From Clostridia bacterium (GTDB taxonomy: Bacteria > Bacillota > Clostridia > TANB77 > CAG-508), in the NCBI GenBank assembly GCA_017430135.1, contig JAFRNM010000018.1, positions 62,001 to 126,000 of the forward strand: 64,000 bases of DNA, read 5' to 3'. Shown in pieces: positions 28,076 through 36,395 of the stretch; the stretch's first letter is position 1; every line of letters starts with the position of its first letter. Position numbers and translations under genes: made by a program. A model generated the notes under the pieces. That model was not told the origin of the DNA. It searched no databases and was given only the letters and a program-made list of their open reading frames with translations.

Positions 28076-28489
28076 CTATTTTTTAGGTTTCTTAGCCCCA
28101 TATTTAGAACGCGCTTGCATTCTATCTTTAACACCTGCTGTATCTAATGTTCCTCTGATGATATGGTATCTAACACCTGGAAGGTCTTTTACCCTACCAC
28201 CTCTGATTAATACAACACTGTGTTCTTGTAAGTTATGTCCTATACCTGGGATATAAGATGTAACTTCATAACCATTAGAAAGTCTAACTCTGGCAACTTT
28301 TCTTAAAGCTGAGTTTGGCTTTTTAGGTGTAACTGTTTTTACTACTGTACAAACACCTCTTTTTTGTGGAGCTCTGTTGTTTGTTAATTTTTTGTTTTTA
28401 GAGTTCCATCCATGTTGTAAAGCTGGTGCAGTTGATTTTGTTACGCCTGTTTTTCTTCCTTTTCTAACTAATTGATTAATTGTTGGCAC
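28076..28489 (-). CDS. rpsL: 30S ribosomal protein S12
   Basis: A 137-residue protein of the decoding centre. It starts at GTG (28489-28487) with AGGAGGTG before it: [15 protein letters not shown]. The streptomycin/decoding loops [19 protein letters not shown] and [28 protein letters not shown] are intact, with wild-type-like Lys at the usual resistance sites ([15 protein letters not shown]). It is the first gene of the str operon; a long leader hairpin lies directly upstream. Confidence 0.98.
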   Translation of the reverse strand: MPTINQLVRKGRKTGVTKSTAPALQHGWNSKNKKLTNNRAPQKRGVCTVVKTVTPKKPNSALRKVARVRLSNGYEVTSYIPGIGHNLQEHSVVLIRGGRVKDLPGVRYHIIRGTLDTAGVKDRMQARSKYGAKKPKK

Positions 28490-28504
28490 TTAAATTTCAC
28501 CTCC

Positions 28505-28573
28505 TATAAAATATAATAAAACGTTACGGAACTGCATAGTTTATGCAATTTACCATAGCGTTTTATATTTTAT
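28505..28573 (-). promoter_or_regulatory. Leader hairpin upstream of rpsL
   Basis: The arms ATAAAATATAAAACG and CGTTTTATTATATTTTAT enclose a small TTGCAT ... ATGCAG hairpin. The structure ends just before the rpsL Shine-Dalgarno site AGGAGGTG. It could be an autoregulatory or attenuator leader; I do not recognise a named class. Confidence 0.4.
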
Positions 28574-28620
28574 CACTTTTTTTGCTGAAAGTCAAGAAAA
28601 ACTTGGAATTTTTCTATATT

Positions 28621-30021
28621 TTACGTAAAGTTTTCTAAGCTTCTTTTTGCTAATTCCATATATCTTTGTTTTTTATCTTTTATTTTCTTTCCATCTAACT
28701 CTGGAAGTATTCCAAAGTTCGCATTCATTGGTTGAAATTTTGAATTTGGAGTTGATATATATTTTGCTAATGCCCCTATTATTGTGGTTTCTGAGAATGC
28801 AATTTCTTCAAATTCTTTGTAACCATCCCCAAAAAGTTTGCCTTGATTTTTAAGAGTGTCCCAAAAAGTTTGGATGGCGTTTAGTGCTGCCACCATTCCA
28901 GAGGAGATGGATTCTACATACCCTTCTACTCCTGTTATTTGACCTGCAAAGTATATGTTTTTATTTGTTTTTAGATTGTATGTTTCATCTAGTAATTCTG
29001 GAGAATTTATATATGTATTTCTGTGCATTACTCCATATTTTACAAATTCTGCATTTTGTAAGCCTGGTATCATGCTAAATATTCTTTTCTGCTCTCCGTA
29101 TTTTAAATTTGTTTGAAATCCTACTAAATTATACATACTTGCTACTTTATCATCTTGTCTTAATTGAACTATTGCATAAGGTCTTCTTGCAGTTCTTGGA
29201 TCATCAAATCCAACAGGTTTTAATGGTCCAAAACGCAAAGTATCTATTCCTCTTTTTGCCATTATTTCAATTGGCATACATCCTTCAAATATTTCTCTTT
29301 TTTCAAAATCATGTAATGTCACCACTTCTGCTTCAACTAGATTTTTCCAAAATTCTTCATATTCTTCTTTACTCATTGGAAGATTTATATAACTTTGTTC
29401 TTCTTGTTCTTCAAGTCTTTTATGCCATTGTTCAATAGTTTCTTCTTTTTTCTTTTCTTGAGAATATCTATCTCCATAAAAGGCAATATTAAAATCTATG
29501 CTTTCTTTGCTAACAATTGGTGCTGCTGCATCATAAAAATAAAATTTATCTTGTCCGGTTAGTTTTTGTATTTGTTCTGATAACCCAGAAGAAGTTAATG
29601 GTCCTGTTGCAATAATTACAATTCCGTCTTTTGCCAAATCTTCTAAATTATCTGTAACCTCTTCGTTTATTATTTCTATCAAAGGATTATTTTTTATCTC
29701 ATCTGTAACCCTTTTAGAAAATTCTTCTCTGTCAACAGCCAAAGCCTGTCCAGCAGGCACTTTAGTTTCATCTGCAATACGTATAAGCAGAGAATCTAAT
29801 CTTCTAAGTTCCTCCTTTAAAAGTCCACAAGCATTAGTTAAAAGATTAGACTTAAAAGAATTACTACAAACAATTTCAGCTAAATCTTTATTGCTATGTG
29901 CTTCAGAAAATTTAACAGGTTTCATTTCATACAATTTAACCTTAATTCCACGTTTGGCAATCTGAAAAGCCGCTTCCGAACCAGCTAATCCTCCTCCAAT
30001 TATTGTAATATAATCTTTCAT
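28621..30021 (-). CDS. trmFO: tRNA (uracil-5-)-methyltransferase TrmFO, with a repeat-encoded insertion
   Basis: A 466-residue folate- and FAD-dependent enzyme that makes m5U54 in the tRNA T-loop. The FAD site is IIGGGLAGSEAAFQIA at the N-terminus; the family segments SNKDLAEIVCSNSFKSN, FYDAAAPIVS, FGPLKPVGFDDP and GQITGVEGYVES are intact, as is QPMNANFGILP near the end. Residues 385-400, TFWDTLKNQGKLFGDG, sit between NAIQ and YKEFEE where relatives are shorter. Their DNA (28827-28873) is a copy of the dispersed GTGTCCC repeat, translated in frame. The insertion falls outside the recognised motifs, so the enzyme is probably active. The gene lies about 130 bases upstream of rpsL. Confidence 0.93.
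   Translation of the reverse strand: MKDYITIIGGGLAGSEAAFQIAKRGIKVKLYEMKPVKFSEAHSNKDLAEIVCSNSFKSNLLTNACGLLKEELRRLDSLLIRIADETKVPAGQALAVDREEFSKRVTDEIKNNPLIEIINEEVTDNLEDLAKDGIVIIATGPLTSSGLSEQIQKLTGQDKFYFYDAAAPIVSKESIDFNIAFYGDRYSQEKKKEETIEQWHKRLEEQEEQSYINLPMSKEEYEEFWKNLVEAEVVTLHDFEKREIFEGCMPIEIMAKRGIDTLRFGPLKPVGFDDPRTARRPYAIVQLRQDDKVASMYNLVGFQTNLKYGEQKRIFSMIPGLQNAEFVKYGVMHRNTYINSPELLDETYNLKTNKNIYFAGQITGVEGYVESISSGMVAALNAIQTFWDTLKNQGKLFGDGYKEFEEIAFSETTIIGALAKYISTPNSKFQPMNANFGILPELDGKKIKDKKQRYMELAKRSLENFT
28827..28873. repeat. Palindromic repeat copy inside trmFO coding sequence
   Basis: CCCCAAAAAGTTTG, then CCTTGATTTTTAAGAGTG, then TCCCAAAAAGTTTGG. The CCCAAAAAGTTTG end is present twice as a direct repeat. 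It keeps the trmFO frame open and adds about 16 residues. The same DNA lies outside genes elsewhere, for example 52872-52906. Confidence 0.85.
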
Positions 30022-30046
30022 AATAAAAATCCTTTCTTATTTTGTA

Positions 30047-30071
30047 CATTTTGGGAAGTGTCCCCAAAATG
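30047..30071. repeat. Short palindrome with GTGTCCCC core between trmFO and the SNF2 gene
   Basis: CATTTTGGG, AAGTGTC, CCCAAAATG forms a nine-base-pair stem, followed by direct copies of AAAATGCTCAC. It shares the GTGTCCCC core with the dispersed repeat family. Confidence 0.5.
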
Positions 30072-30083
30072 CTCACAAAATGC

Positions 30084-33071
30084 TCACTCAAAAAGACTCA
30101 TAATATCCTCTTTAGATAATTTATTAATAAATGTAGTCTTAGTGTCAAGTACATTATCAATCAACGCTTCCTTCTTACGTTGAAGTTCATAAATTTTTTC
30201 TTCAATAGAGTTTTTAGTAATAAGCTTATACACTTGCACATTATTCTTTTGTCCAATTCTGTATGCACGATCTGTGGCTTGGTTTTCCGTAGATAAATTC
30301 CACCATGGATCATAGTGAATAACCATATCTGCTCCTGTAAGGTTTAAACCTGTTCCACCAGCCTTTAACGAAATTAAGAAAACTTTAATTTCTTCATTAG
30401 AATTAAACTCATCTACCAAATTGATTCTTTCATCAACCTTAGTCGCACCAGTTAGTTTAAAATACTTAATATGTTTTTTATTTAATTCTTCTTCTATTAT
30501 TTCTAACATCGAAGTGTATGAAGAAAATAGAAGTATTTTGTGTCCACCTTTTGTTGCTTCTTCAATAATTTCCATGCATTGCTCAAGTTTACTGCTTTCA
30601 CCTTGATAATCTTTTATAAATAATCCCGGATGGCAACAAATTTGTCTTAACCTAGTTAGTGCTGCAAGTACTTTCATTTGGCTTCTTCCATAACCATTTT
30701 CTTGAATTAGATTTGCTACATCCTCTTTAACATTTGATAAATAAGATAAGTATATTTCTTGTTGTTCCTCTTGCATCTCACTCTCTAATACAGTTACTTC
30801 TTTTTCAGGAAGCTCTGTCAAAACTTCTTTCTTTGTTCTTCTTAATACAAATGGTTCTATTAAAGTTCTTAGTTTATCAAGCGCTTTGCCATCTTCCTCT
30901 CTTACAATTGGTGCTTCATATATATTTTTAAATTTCTTATAATCATATAAATAACCTGGCATTATGAAATCAAATATTGACCACAATTCTGCCAAAGAAT
31001 TTTCTATTGGAGTTCCTGTTAAAGCATATCTTGTATCAGCTTTTAATTCCTTTATTGCTTTAGCATTTTGAGTATTACTGTTTTTTAAGTATTGAGCTTC
31101 ATCAGCTATTATAAATCTAAAATTGTAGTCTTTTTCTTTGTATTGTTCGATATCTCTTTTTAATAAATCATAAGAAGTTATAACTAAATCAAAGTCATCT
31201 ATTTTATTAATTAATGTATTTCTTTCTTGTTGATTTCCTCTTATTACCATTACCCTTAAGTCTTTTGCAAATTTTTCTGCTTCCTTTTTCCAATTCAATG
31301 TTAATGAACTAGGCGCTATAACTAAACTTGCTTTTTTGTTTTCAATACTTTTCTGTCCAACAATTTCATCTTTATTACTATAATTTTCCGCATAATCCAA
31401 TATTACAGATAAGATTTGAATTGTTTTTCCAAGTCCCATGTCGTCTGCTAAAATTCCTCCAAATTTATAGCTATCTAGTAGTTTTAGCCATTTAAAACCT
31501 GTTTTTTGGTAATATCTTAAAACTAAGTCCAATTCTTCTGGCACCTGTATTTCATCTATACCATTTTTATCAAGATTTGTAACTATTTTTTTGTATTCAT
31601 CATTTTTATTTATAGGTGTTGAATTTAGGCTTTTTAATATTGTATTTAAATACATTGTTCTATTAATTGGAAGTGTAATTTCGCCTTTTTCTATATCTTT
31701 ATATTTTACATCCATCCCATTTATTAGCTTATCAAAAAAATCCGCTTCTTTACTGTCTTCTAAATTTATAAAGCTTCCATCTTTTAGTCTATAGTATTTT
31801 TTTCTTAGTTCATATTTTTCCATTATACCTTTTAATTCTTCTATATCTATATTTAAGTTGTCTAAATCTATTGACAGTAGGTCATTTTGAATTTTAATTC
31901 CTATTCCACCAATTTTTAAATTTTTAATTTGCTTTGTTTTGAAGTTATCTGTAACTAACACTTCAAATCTATTTGAATAATTTTGAATATCTACTGAAAT
32001 AAATTCAAATATTTTATCCTCATCTGGTAAAATGAAACGTAAATTTTTAGCATCAAACATAAAGCCTGTTCTTCTAAACATATTTAGAGCTTTTGTTTCG
32101 TCAATAATATTTCTTGGAAATGTAATCTTTTTTGTTTCATCTAATGGATTGAATTCTTCTGTTCCATATTTGAATATTAAATCTGCAATAACATTTCCTG
32201 CATTATCAAAATCAAAAAATGCTTTTACCTCTAATTGTTTTGGTTTGTATTGTTCTAATTCATCTTCATCTATATTTTTTATTTTTATTGCATTTTTCAT
32301 TTTTGGCATAACAATTGAGAAAAAGTCACTTAAATCCTTCTTTTCTAATGTTATTTCTGTTAAATAATTTTGCCTATATAATTCAATTAGCTTTATTACT
32401 GTATTTTCAAAGTTTTTATCACATTTATATAATTTATTTTTATTTAATATGTATTTGTAATCTTTCCCCTTAATTAATATTATTTTATAAATATCTTGGT
32501 TTGATTCAAATACATATTTTCCATCTTGTAATTGTTTTAATTGAAATTCTATTTTAGGATTTTGCTCTACAAATTTAACATTTTCATCTTTTGCATCTTT
32601 GTAAAATTCTACCTCTTTGCCTTTTAAAATTTCAAATATTTCATCTATTCCACTATTTCCTATAAGAATTGTGTTTTCATTTAAGGCTTTTCCAAAATAT
32701 TTGTAATTACTATTAGAGTTTGAATTTGCAAATTTTATCATTTCAGCATATTTAAGAATAAATTTCAGCAGTGGTTTACTCTCTTCTGTAAATTCATTTT
32801 CATCATGTATAAATTGTAAACCTTCTCTATATTTATAATTTTCTTTGTTTATCATTCTAGAATAAAATTCTGCCAAACTCTTTATTTTATACATTTTGCT
32901 TTTACCTATTTTAAATTCCATCTTCATATTACCAGAAAATTTGTCGTATAGAATTCTAGGTTCGATGGTTATTTCTCCATGCTTTCCAGCATTTTGTTCT
33001 TCTCCATTTATATTTTCTATTTCTTCGTTATATAATATATTTACTATTTTGTTGAAGCTTTTATTTTGCAT
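30084..33071 (-). CDS. SNF2-family DNA-dependent ATPase/helicase-like protein
   Basis: A 995-residue Swi2/Snf2 protein. The N-terminal 480 residues are a family-specific region (bacterial SNF2-associated type) without the Cys-rich SWIM motif often seen first. The ATPase core starts near 530: LRYYQKTGFKWL (Q-motif region), ILADDMGLGKTIQ (Walker A), IIADEAQYLKN (DEAQ box), LTGTPIENSLAELWS (motif III), VFLISLKAGGTGLNLTGA (motif V) and QATDRAYRIGQKNNVQVYKLI (motif VI). It remodels or translocates on double-stranded DNA; a specific role, such as transcription recycling as in RapA, is not shown. It lies upstream of trmFO, separated by a short palindrome. No methylase or defence partner is adjacent. 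Confidence 0.9.
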   Translation of the reverse strand: MQNKSFNKIVNILYNEEIENINGEEQNAGKHGEITIEPRILYDKFSGNMKMEFKIGKSKMYKIKSLAEFYSRMINKENYKYREGLQFIHDENEFTEESKPLLKFILKYAEMIKFANSNSNSNYKYFGKALNENTILIGNSGIDEIFEILKGKEVEFYKDAKDENVKFVEQNPKIEFQLKQLQDGKYVFESNQDIYKIILIKGKDYKYILNKNKLYKCDKNFENTVIKLIELYRQNYLTEITLEKKDLSDFFSIVMPKMKNAIKIKNIDEDELEQYKPKQLEVKAFFDFDNAGNVIADLIFKYGTEEFNPLDETKKITFPRNIIDETKALNMFRRTGFMFDAKNLRFILPDEDKIFEFISVDIQNYSNRFEVLVTDNFKTKQIKNLKIGGIGIKIQNDLLSIDLDNLNIDIEELKGIMEKYELRKKYYRLKDGSFINLEDSKEADFFDKLINGMDVKYKDIEKGEITLPINRTMYLNTILKSLNSTPINKNDEYKKIVTNLDKNGIDEIQVPEELDLVLRYYQKTGFKWLKLLDSYKFGGILADDMGLGKTIQILSVILDYAENYSNKDEIVGQKSIENKKASLVIAPSSLTLNWKKEAEKFAKDLRVMVIRGNQQERNTLINKIDDFDLVITSYDLLKRDIEQYKEKDYNFRFIIADEAQYLKNSNTQNAKAIKELKADTRYALTGTPIENSLAELWSIFDFIMPGYLYDYKKFKNIYEAPIVREEDGKALDKLRTLIEPFVLRRTKKEVLTELPEKEVTVLESEMQEEQQEIYLSYLSNVKEDVANLIQENGYGRSQMKVLAALTRLRQICCHPGLFIKDYQGESSKLEQCMEIIEEATKGGHKILLFSSYTSMLEIIEEELNKKHIKYFKLTGATKVDERINLVDEFNSNEEIKVFLISLKAGGTGLNLTGADMVIHYDPWWNLSTENQATDRAYRIGQKNNVQVYKLITKNSIEEKIYELQRKKEALIDNVLDTKTTFINKLSKEDIMSLFE

Positions 33072-33140
33072 TGTTTTTCTCCTTTATCGGTAAAATATTA
33101 TATAATATTTTTAGGAAAATTGCAAGTAATCTAAGCAAAT

Positions 33141-33172
33141 AAAAACTTTGGCTATTTGCCAAAGTTTTTTAT
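33141..33172 (-). terminator. Terminator of proS
   Basis: AAAAACTTTGGC, TATTT, GCCAAAGTTTTTT. A strong stem just after the proS stop. Confidence 0.85.
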
Positions 33173-33178
33173 TGTATT

Positions 33179-34618
33179 TTAATATTGTCTTCCCCACATT
33201 ACCATGTGTTTTGCAGGCTTTCCGCAAACTACACACTTATCATCTATTTTTTCTTCTTGGAATGGAATACATCTTGATTTTGCTCCTGTAACATCGTGAA
33301 TATGTTCTTCGCATGCGTCATCACCGCACCACATTGCTTTAATATAACCTTGATTTTCATTTAAGTTTTTTTCAAATTCTTCCATATTATGTGCTTCTGA
33401 TGTTTTATTTTTCATATTTTCTAGGCACATATTATACATATTTTGTTGAATATCTTCCATTAACCAAGCTAATTTTTCGTTTAACTCGTCTAAACTCACT
33501 TCTATTTTTTCAGCTGTATCACGTCTAACAACTATACATTTGTTGTTTTCTATATCTCTTGGTCCCATTTCAATTCTTACTGGAATACCACGCATTTCCC
33601 AATCATTAAATTTATATCCTGGTGAATATTGGTCTCTATCATCTAATTTCATTCTAAATGTTTCTTTTAAGTTGTTAAATACTTCTTGACATTTCTCTAA
33701 TACTCCATCTTTTTGCATTTGAATTGGAACTATTACAGCTTGAATTGGAGCAACTTTTGGTGGAAGTTTTAATCCTCTATTATCACCATGAGCCATAATT
33801 ATTGCTCCTATTAATCTTGTAGAAACTCCCCAAGATGTATTATAAGCATATTCTTCTTTTCCCTCTTTATTTTGGAATTTTACCCCAAATGGTTTAGTAA
33901 AGTTTTGACCTAAATAATGTGATGTTCCAGCTTGAAGTGCTTTTCCATCATGCATTAAGGTTTCTACTGTATAAGTATCTACTGCTCCCGCAAATTTTTC
34001 TAAGTTTGTTTTTTGTCCTTTTGTTACTGGTATTGCTAAGAAATTTTCTATAGTATCTGCATAAACATTTAACATTTCTAATGTTAATTCTCTTGCTTCT
34101 TGTTCAGTTGCATGCATTGTATGTCCTTCTTGCCAGAAGAATTCTCTACTTCTTAATATTGGTCGAGTTTCTTTTTCCCATCTTAAAACATTACACCACT
34201 GATTGTATTTCATTGGTAAATCTCTCCATGATTTTACCCATCTTGCATACATTCTACAAAACATAGGCTCTGATGTCGGTCTAATATACAATCTTTCCTC
34301 TAATTCTTTACCTCCCCCAAAGGTAACCCATGCAACCTCTGGCGCAAAGCCTTCTACATGTTCTTTTTCAGTTGTTAAATAGTGTTCTGGCATTAACATT
34401 GGTAATGCTATATTTTCTACTCCTCTTTTTTTAAATTCTGCATCTACATATTTTTGAATATTTTCCCATAATGCATATCCATAAGGTCTATATGCTATAA
34501 ATCCCTTAACTTCTGAATAATCAGCTAGTTCTGCCTTTATTACAATATCTGTATACCATTGCGCAAAATCTTCTTCTATATTTGTTATATCTTTAACATA
34601 ATTTTCATTTTTTCCCAT
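33179..34618 (-). CDS. proS: Prolyl-tRNA synthetase, short (archaeal/eukaryotic-like) type
   Basis: A 479-residue class II synthetase charging tRNA-Pro. The length and absence of the YbaK-type editing insertion mark it as the short ProRS found in some bacteria, including clostridia. Class II motifs are visible: GFIAYRPYGYALWENIQ (motif 1 area), RWEKETRPILRSREFFWQEGHT (motif 2) and GVSTRLIGAIIMAHGDNRGL (motif 3). The C-terminal zinc-type domain ends CVVCGKPAKHMVMWGRQY. No T-box leader is seen. A long foldback element lies just upstream, between scpB and this gene. Confidence 0.95.
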   Translation of the reverse strand: MGKNENYVKDITNIEEDFAQWYTDIVIKAELADYSEVKGFIAYRPYGYALWENIQKYVDAEFKKRGVENIALPMLMPEHYLTTEKEHVEGFAPEVAWVTFGGGKELEERLYIRPTSEPMFCRMYARWVKSWRDLPMKYNQWCNVLRWEKETRPILRSREFFWQEGHTMHATEQEARELTLEMLNVYADTIENFLAIPVTKGQKTNLEKFAGAVDTYTVETLMHDGKALQAGTSHYLGQNFTKPFGVKFQNKEGKEEYAYNTSWGVSTRLIGAIIMAHGDNRGLKLPPKVAPIQAVIVPIQMQKDGVLEKCQEVFNNLKETFRMKLDDRDQYSPGYKFNDWEMRGIPVRIEMGPRDIENNKCIVVRRDTAEKIEVSLDELNEKLAWLMEDIQQNMYNMCLENMKNKTSEAHNMEEFEKNLNENQGYIKAMWCGDDACEEHIHDVTGAKSRCIPFQEEKIDDKCVVCGKPAKHMVMWGRQY

Positions 34619-34653
34619 AACTATTGTTTCCTTCCAATTTAATATTCCATACG

Positions 34654-34768
34654 AAATATGTAAAACCCGTTCGTCCTTGTTGTCGCAACCTTTCCCTTAT
34701 CTAATTATGACAGGTTTCTTCACCGCTTCGCTACGTCTACGCGTCCTCACTCTTATTTTACATATTTC
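34654..34768 (-). repeat. Long foldback element between scpB and proS
   Basis: Perfect 13-base arms GAAATATGTAAAA (34654-34666) and TTTTACATATTTC (34756-34768) enclose about 90 bases of higher GC. The interior has a small GTTGCGACAAC hairpin and a CTTCGCTACGTCTACGCG stretch. It lies in the path of an scpB-proS transcript. It is similar in design, but not in sequence, to the elements at 21990 and 53543. Confidence 0.55.
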
Positions 34769-34776
34769 TTTTATAA

Positions 34777-35400
34777 TTATTTTAAAGATGGATTACTGGG
34801 TTCTGGAGCCTCAGGTTTATCTTCTTTTTCACCATCTTCATTATTTTCAATTAATTCATCTATAACAATTTGTTTATTACTATCTAATTTGTATTTTGGA
34901 AGTTCTGGCAAATCATTTAATGAACTATATCCAAACATTTTCAAGAAATCTGGTGTTGTTTTATATGTCATTGGTTTACCTGGTAAATCTGCTTTTCCAG
35001 CTTCTTCTATTAAACCATATTCTAAAAGTTTATAAATGCATCCATCTGCACTTACTCCTCTAATCGCCTCTATTTCCGGTCTTGTAATTCTTGGATTATA
35101 CGCAATAATCGAAACAGTTTCCAATGCTGCATTTGAAAGATTTGGCTTTGCTCTTTTATCAATTACTGGATAAATGTATTCATATAAATCTTTTTTTGTA
35201 CATAATTGGTAACTATCATCTATTGAAATTATCTCTATTCCATGTTTTTCTTCTTTATAATCTTCTTTCATGCTTTCTACTATTTGTTCTAATTCTTCTT
35301 TTGATAATTCAAGTATCAAAGATAATTCTTTTTTTGTTACTGCTCTTCCTGCAGCAAATAGTATAGATTCTATTATTGCTTTTATTTTATCTATTTCCAT
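34777..35400 (-). CDS. scpB: Segregation and condensation protein B
   Basis: A 207-residue winged-helix protein that joins ScpA and Smc in the bacterial condensin. The N-terminus IKAIIESILFAAGRAVTKKELS and the segment LETVSIIAYNPRITRPEIEAIRGVSADGCIYKLLEYGLI are characteristic. An acidic Pro-rich tail (EDGEKEDKPEAPEPSNPS) follows the folded part. scpA is not next to it in this window. A 48-residue hypothetical gene lies upstream, beyond a terminator. Confidence 0.95.
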   Translation of the reverse strand: MEIDKIKAIIESILFAAGRAVTKKELSLILELSKEELEQIVESMKEDYKEEKHGIEIISIDDSYQLCTKKDLYEYIYPVIDKRAKPNLSNAALETVSIIAYNPRITRPEIEAIRGVSADGCIYKLLEYGLIEEAGKADLPGKPMTYKTTPDFLKMFGYSSLNDLPELPKYKLDSNKQIVIDELIENNEDGEKEDKPEAPEPSNPSLK

Positions 35401-35463
35401 TTATTTACCCCATTTCCAAAGTATTGCATCTATTGTACACTTTTTTCCTCAAAATTTCAAGGT

Positions 35464-35505
35464 AAAATCAAAAAAACTAGTAAAATACTAGTTTTTTTGA
35501 TTTTT
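35464..35505. terminator. Terminator after the 48-residue ORF
   Basis: AAAATCAAAAAAACTAGT, AAAAT, ACTAGTTTTTTTGATTTT is a long symmetric stem overlapping the stop of the small gene at 35504. Confidence 0.85.
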
Positions 35506-35650
35506 ATTTTGGTATAACTATGTCCTTTGGTTTTTTGTCATTTGGTTTTGGTCTAAACTCATTTATATCTTCATATACTGGAGATATAACCAAGTTACTA
35601 CCATCTCCATCTACAACTTCTATTTCTTTTTTCTCTTTTTCATCTTTCAT
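35504..35650 (-). CDS. Small hydrophilic hypothetical protein
   Basis: A 48-residue ORF starting at ATG 35650 with TAGGAGGTAATGCC before it. It begins MKDEKEKKEIEVVDGDGSNL, continues VISPVYEDINEFRPKPNDK and ends KPKDIVIPK. It is strongly charged, with no membrane segment or Cys. The good ribosome-binding site and following terminator argue that it is a real gene. Function unknown; I recall similar short proteins near scpB in clostridia but cannot name a family. Confidence 0.6.
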   Translation of the reverse strand: MKDEKEKKEIEVVDGDGSNLVISPVYEDINEFRPKPNDKKPKDIVIPK

Positions 35651-35730
35651 GGCATTACCTCCTAACCTTCTTTAGCGTCTAATATTATTCACTTATATTA
35701 TACAATATTTTTTTAATTTTTTCAAGAAAA

Positions 35731-36393
35731 TTAGTGTTTATCAACAATTTCGCCCTGTTTTTTATAAATACTATTTTCAGCAATTGTACCTCTTACAGAA
35801 GAAAGGGGGTATATATTTGTATTTTTTCCAACAACTGTACCTGGATTTAATATTGAACCGCAACCTACTTCTACGTTATCTCCTACCATTGCTCCGAATT
35901 TTTTTAAACCTGTTTCTATTTTTTCTTCTCCATTTTTTACTATAACAAGCTTTTTGTCTGATTTTACATTTGATGTAATTGAACCAGCCCCCATGTGTGA
36001 TTTATAGCCTAAAATAGAATCTCCAACATAATTATAGTGAGGTACTTGCACATTATTAAATAAAATAACATTTTTTAATTCTGTTGAGTTTCCTACAACT
36101 GAGTTTTCTCCTACAATTGCATTTCCTCTAATAAAAGCACAATGTCTAACTTCTGCATTTTTTCCAATGATTGCAGGTCCAGTTATAGATGCTGTTGGAG
36201 CAACTTTTGCTGATTTTGCAATCCAAACATTTTCTGAAACTTCTTCATATTCTTCTTTATCTAGTTTTTTTCCTAATTCTAATATAAATTCTTTTATTTT
36301 AGGAAGTACTTCCCAAGGATATGTGGCTCCTTGAAAAATGTCTTTTGCTATTGTTTCATCTAAATTATATAAATCATTAATTTTTATATTCAT
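35731..36393 (-). CDS. Left-handed beta-helix (hexapeptide repeat) acyltransferase-like protein
   Basis: A 220-residue protein with a helical N-terminus (1-55) and about nine hexapeptide rungs (VAPTASITGPAIIGKNAEVRHC; GNAIVGENSVVGNSTELKNVIL; VGDNVEVGCGSILNPGTVVG). It resembles the C-terminal acetyltransferase half of GlmU and sugar-nucleotidyltransferase-associated helices, with GYKSHMGAGSITSNVKSDK as the likely active-site loop. It starts two bases after the stop of the UDP-sugar pyrophosphorylase gene, so the two are cotranscribed and may together supply UDP-GlcNAc-type sugars. The nucleotidyltransferase domain of GlmU is absent here. Confidence 0.75.
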   Translation of the reverse strand: MNIKINDLYNLDETIAKDIFQGATYPWEVLPKIKEFILELGKKLDKEEYEEVSENVWIAKSAKVAPTASITGPAIIGKNAEVRHCAFIRGNAIVGENSVVGNSTELKNVILFNNVQVPHYNYVGDSILGYKSHMGAGSITSNVKSDKKLVIVKNGEEKIETGLKKFGAMVGDNVEVGCGSILNPGTVVGKNTNIYPLSSVRGTIAENSIYKKQGEIVDKH

Positions 36394-36395
36394 TT

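Noticed and set aside
34619-34776. T-box riboswitch for proS
   Set aside because: No specifier loop or antiterminator consensus is seen; the region is a foldback element.
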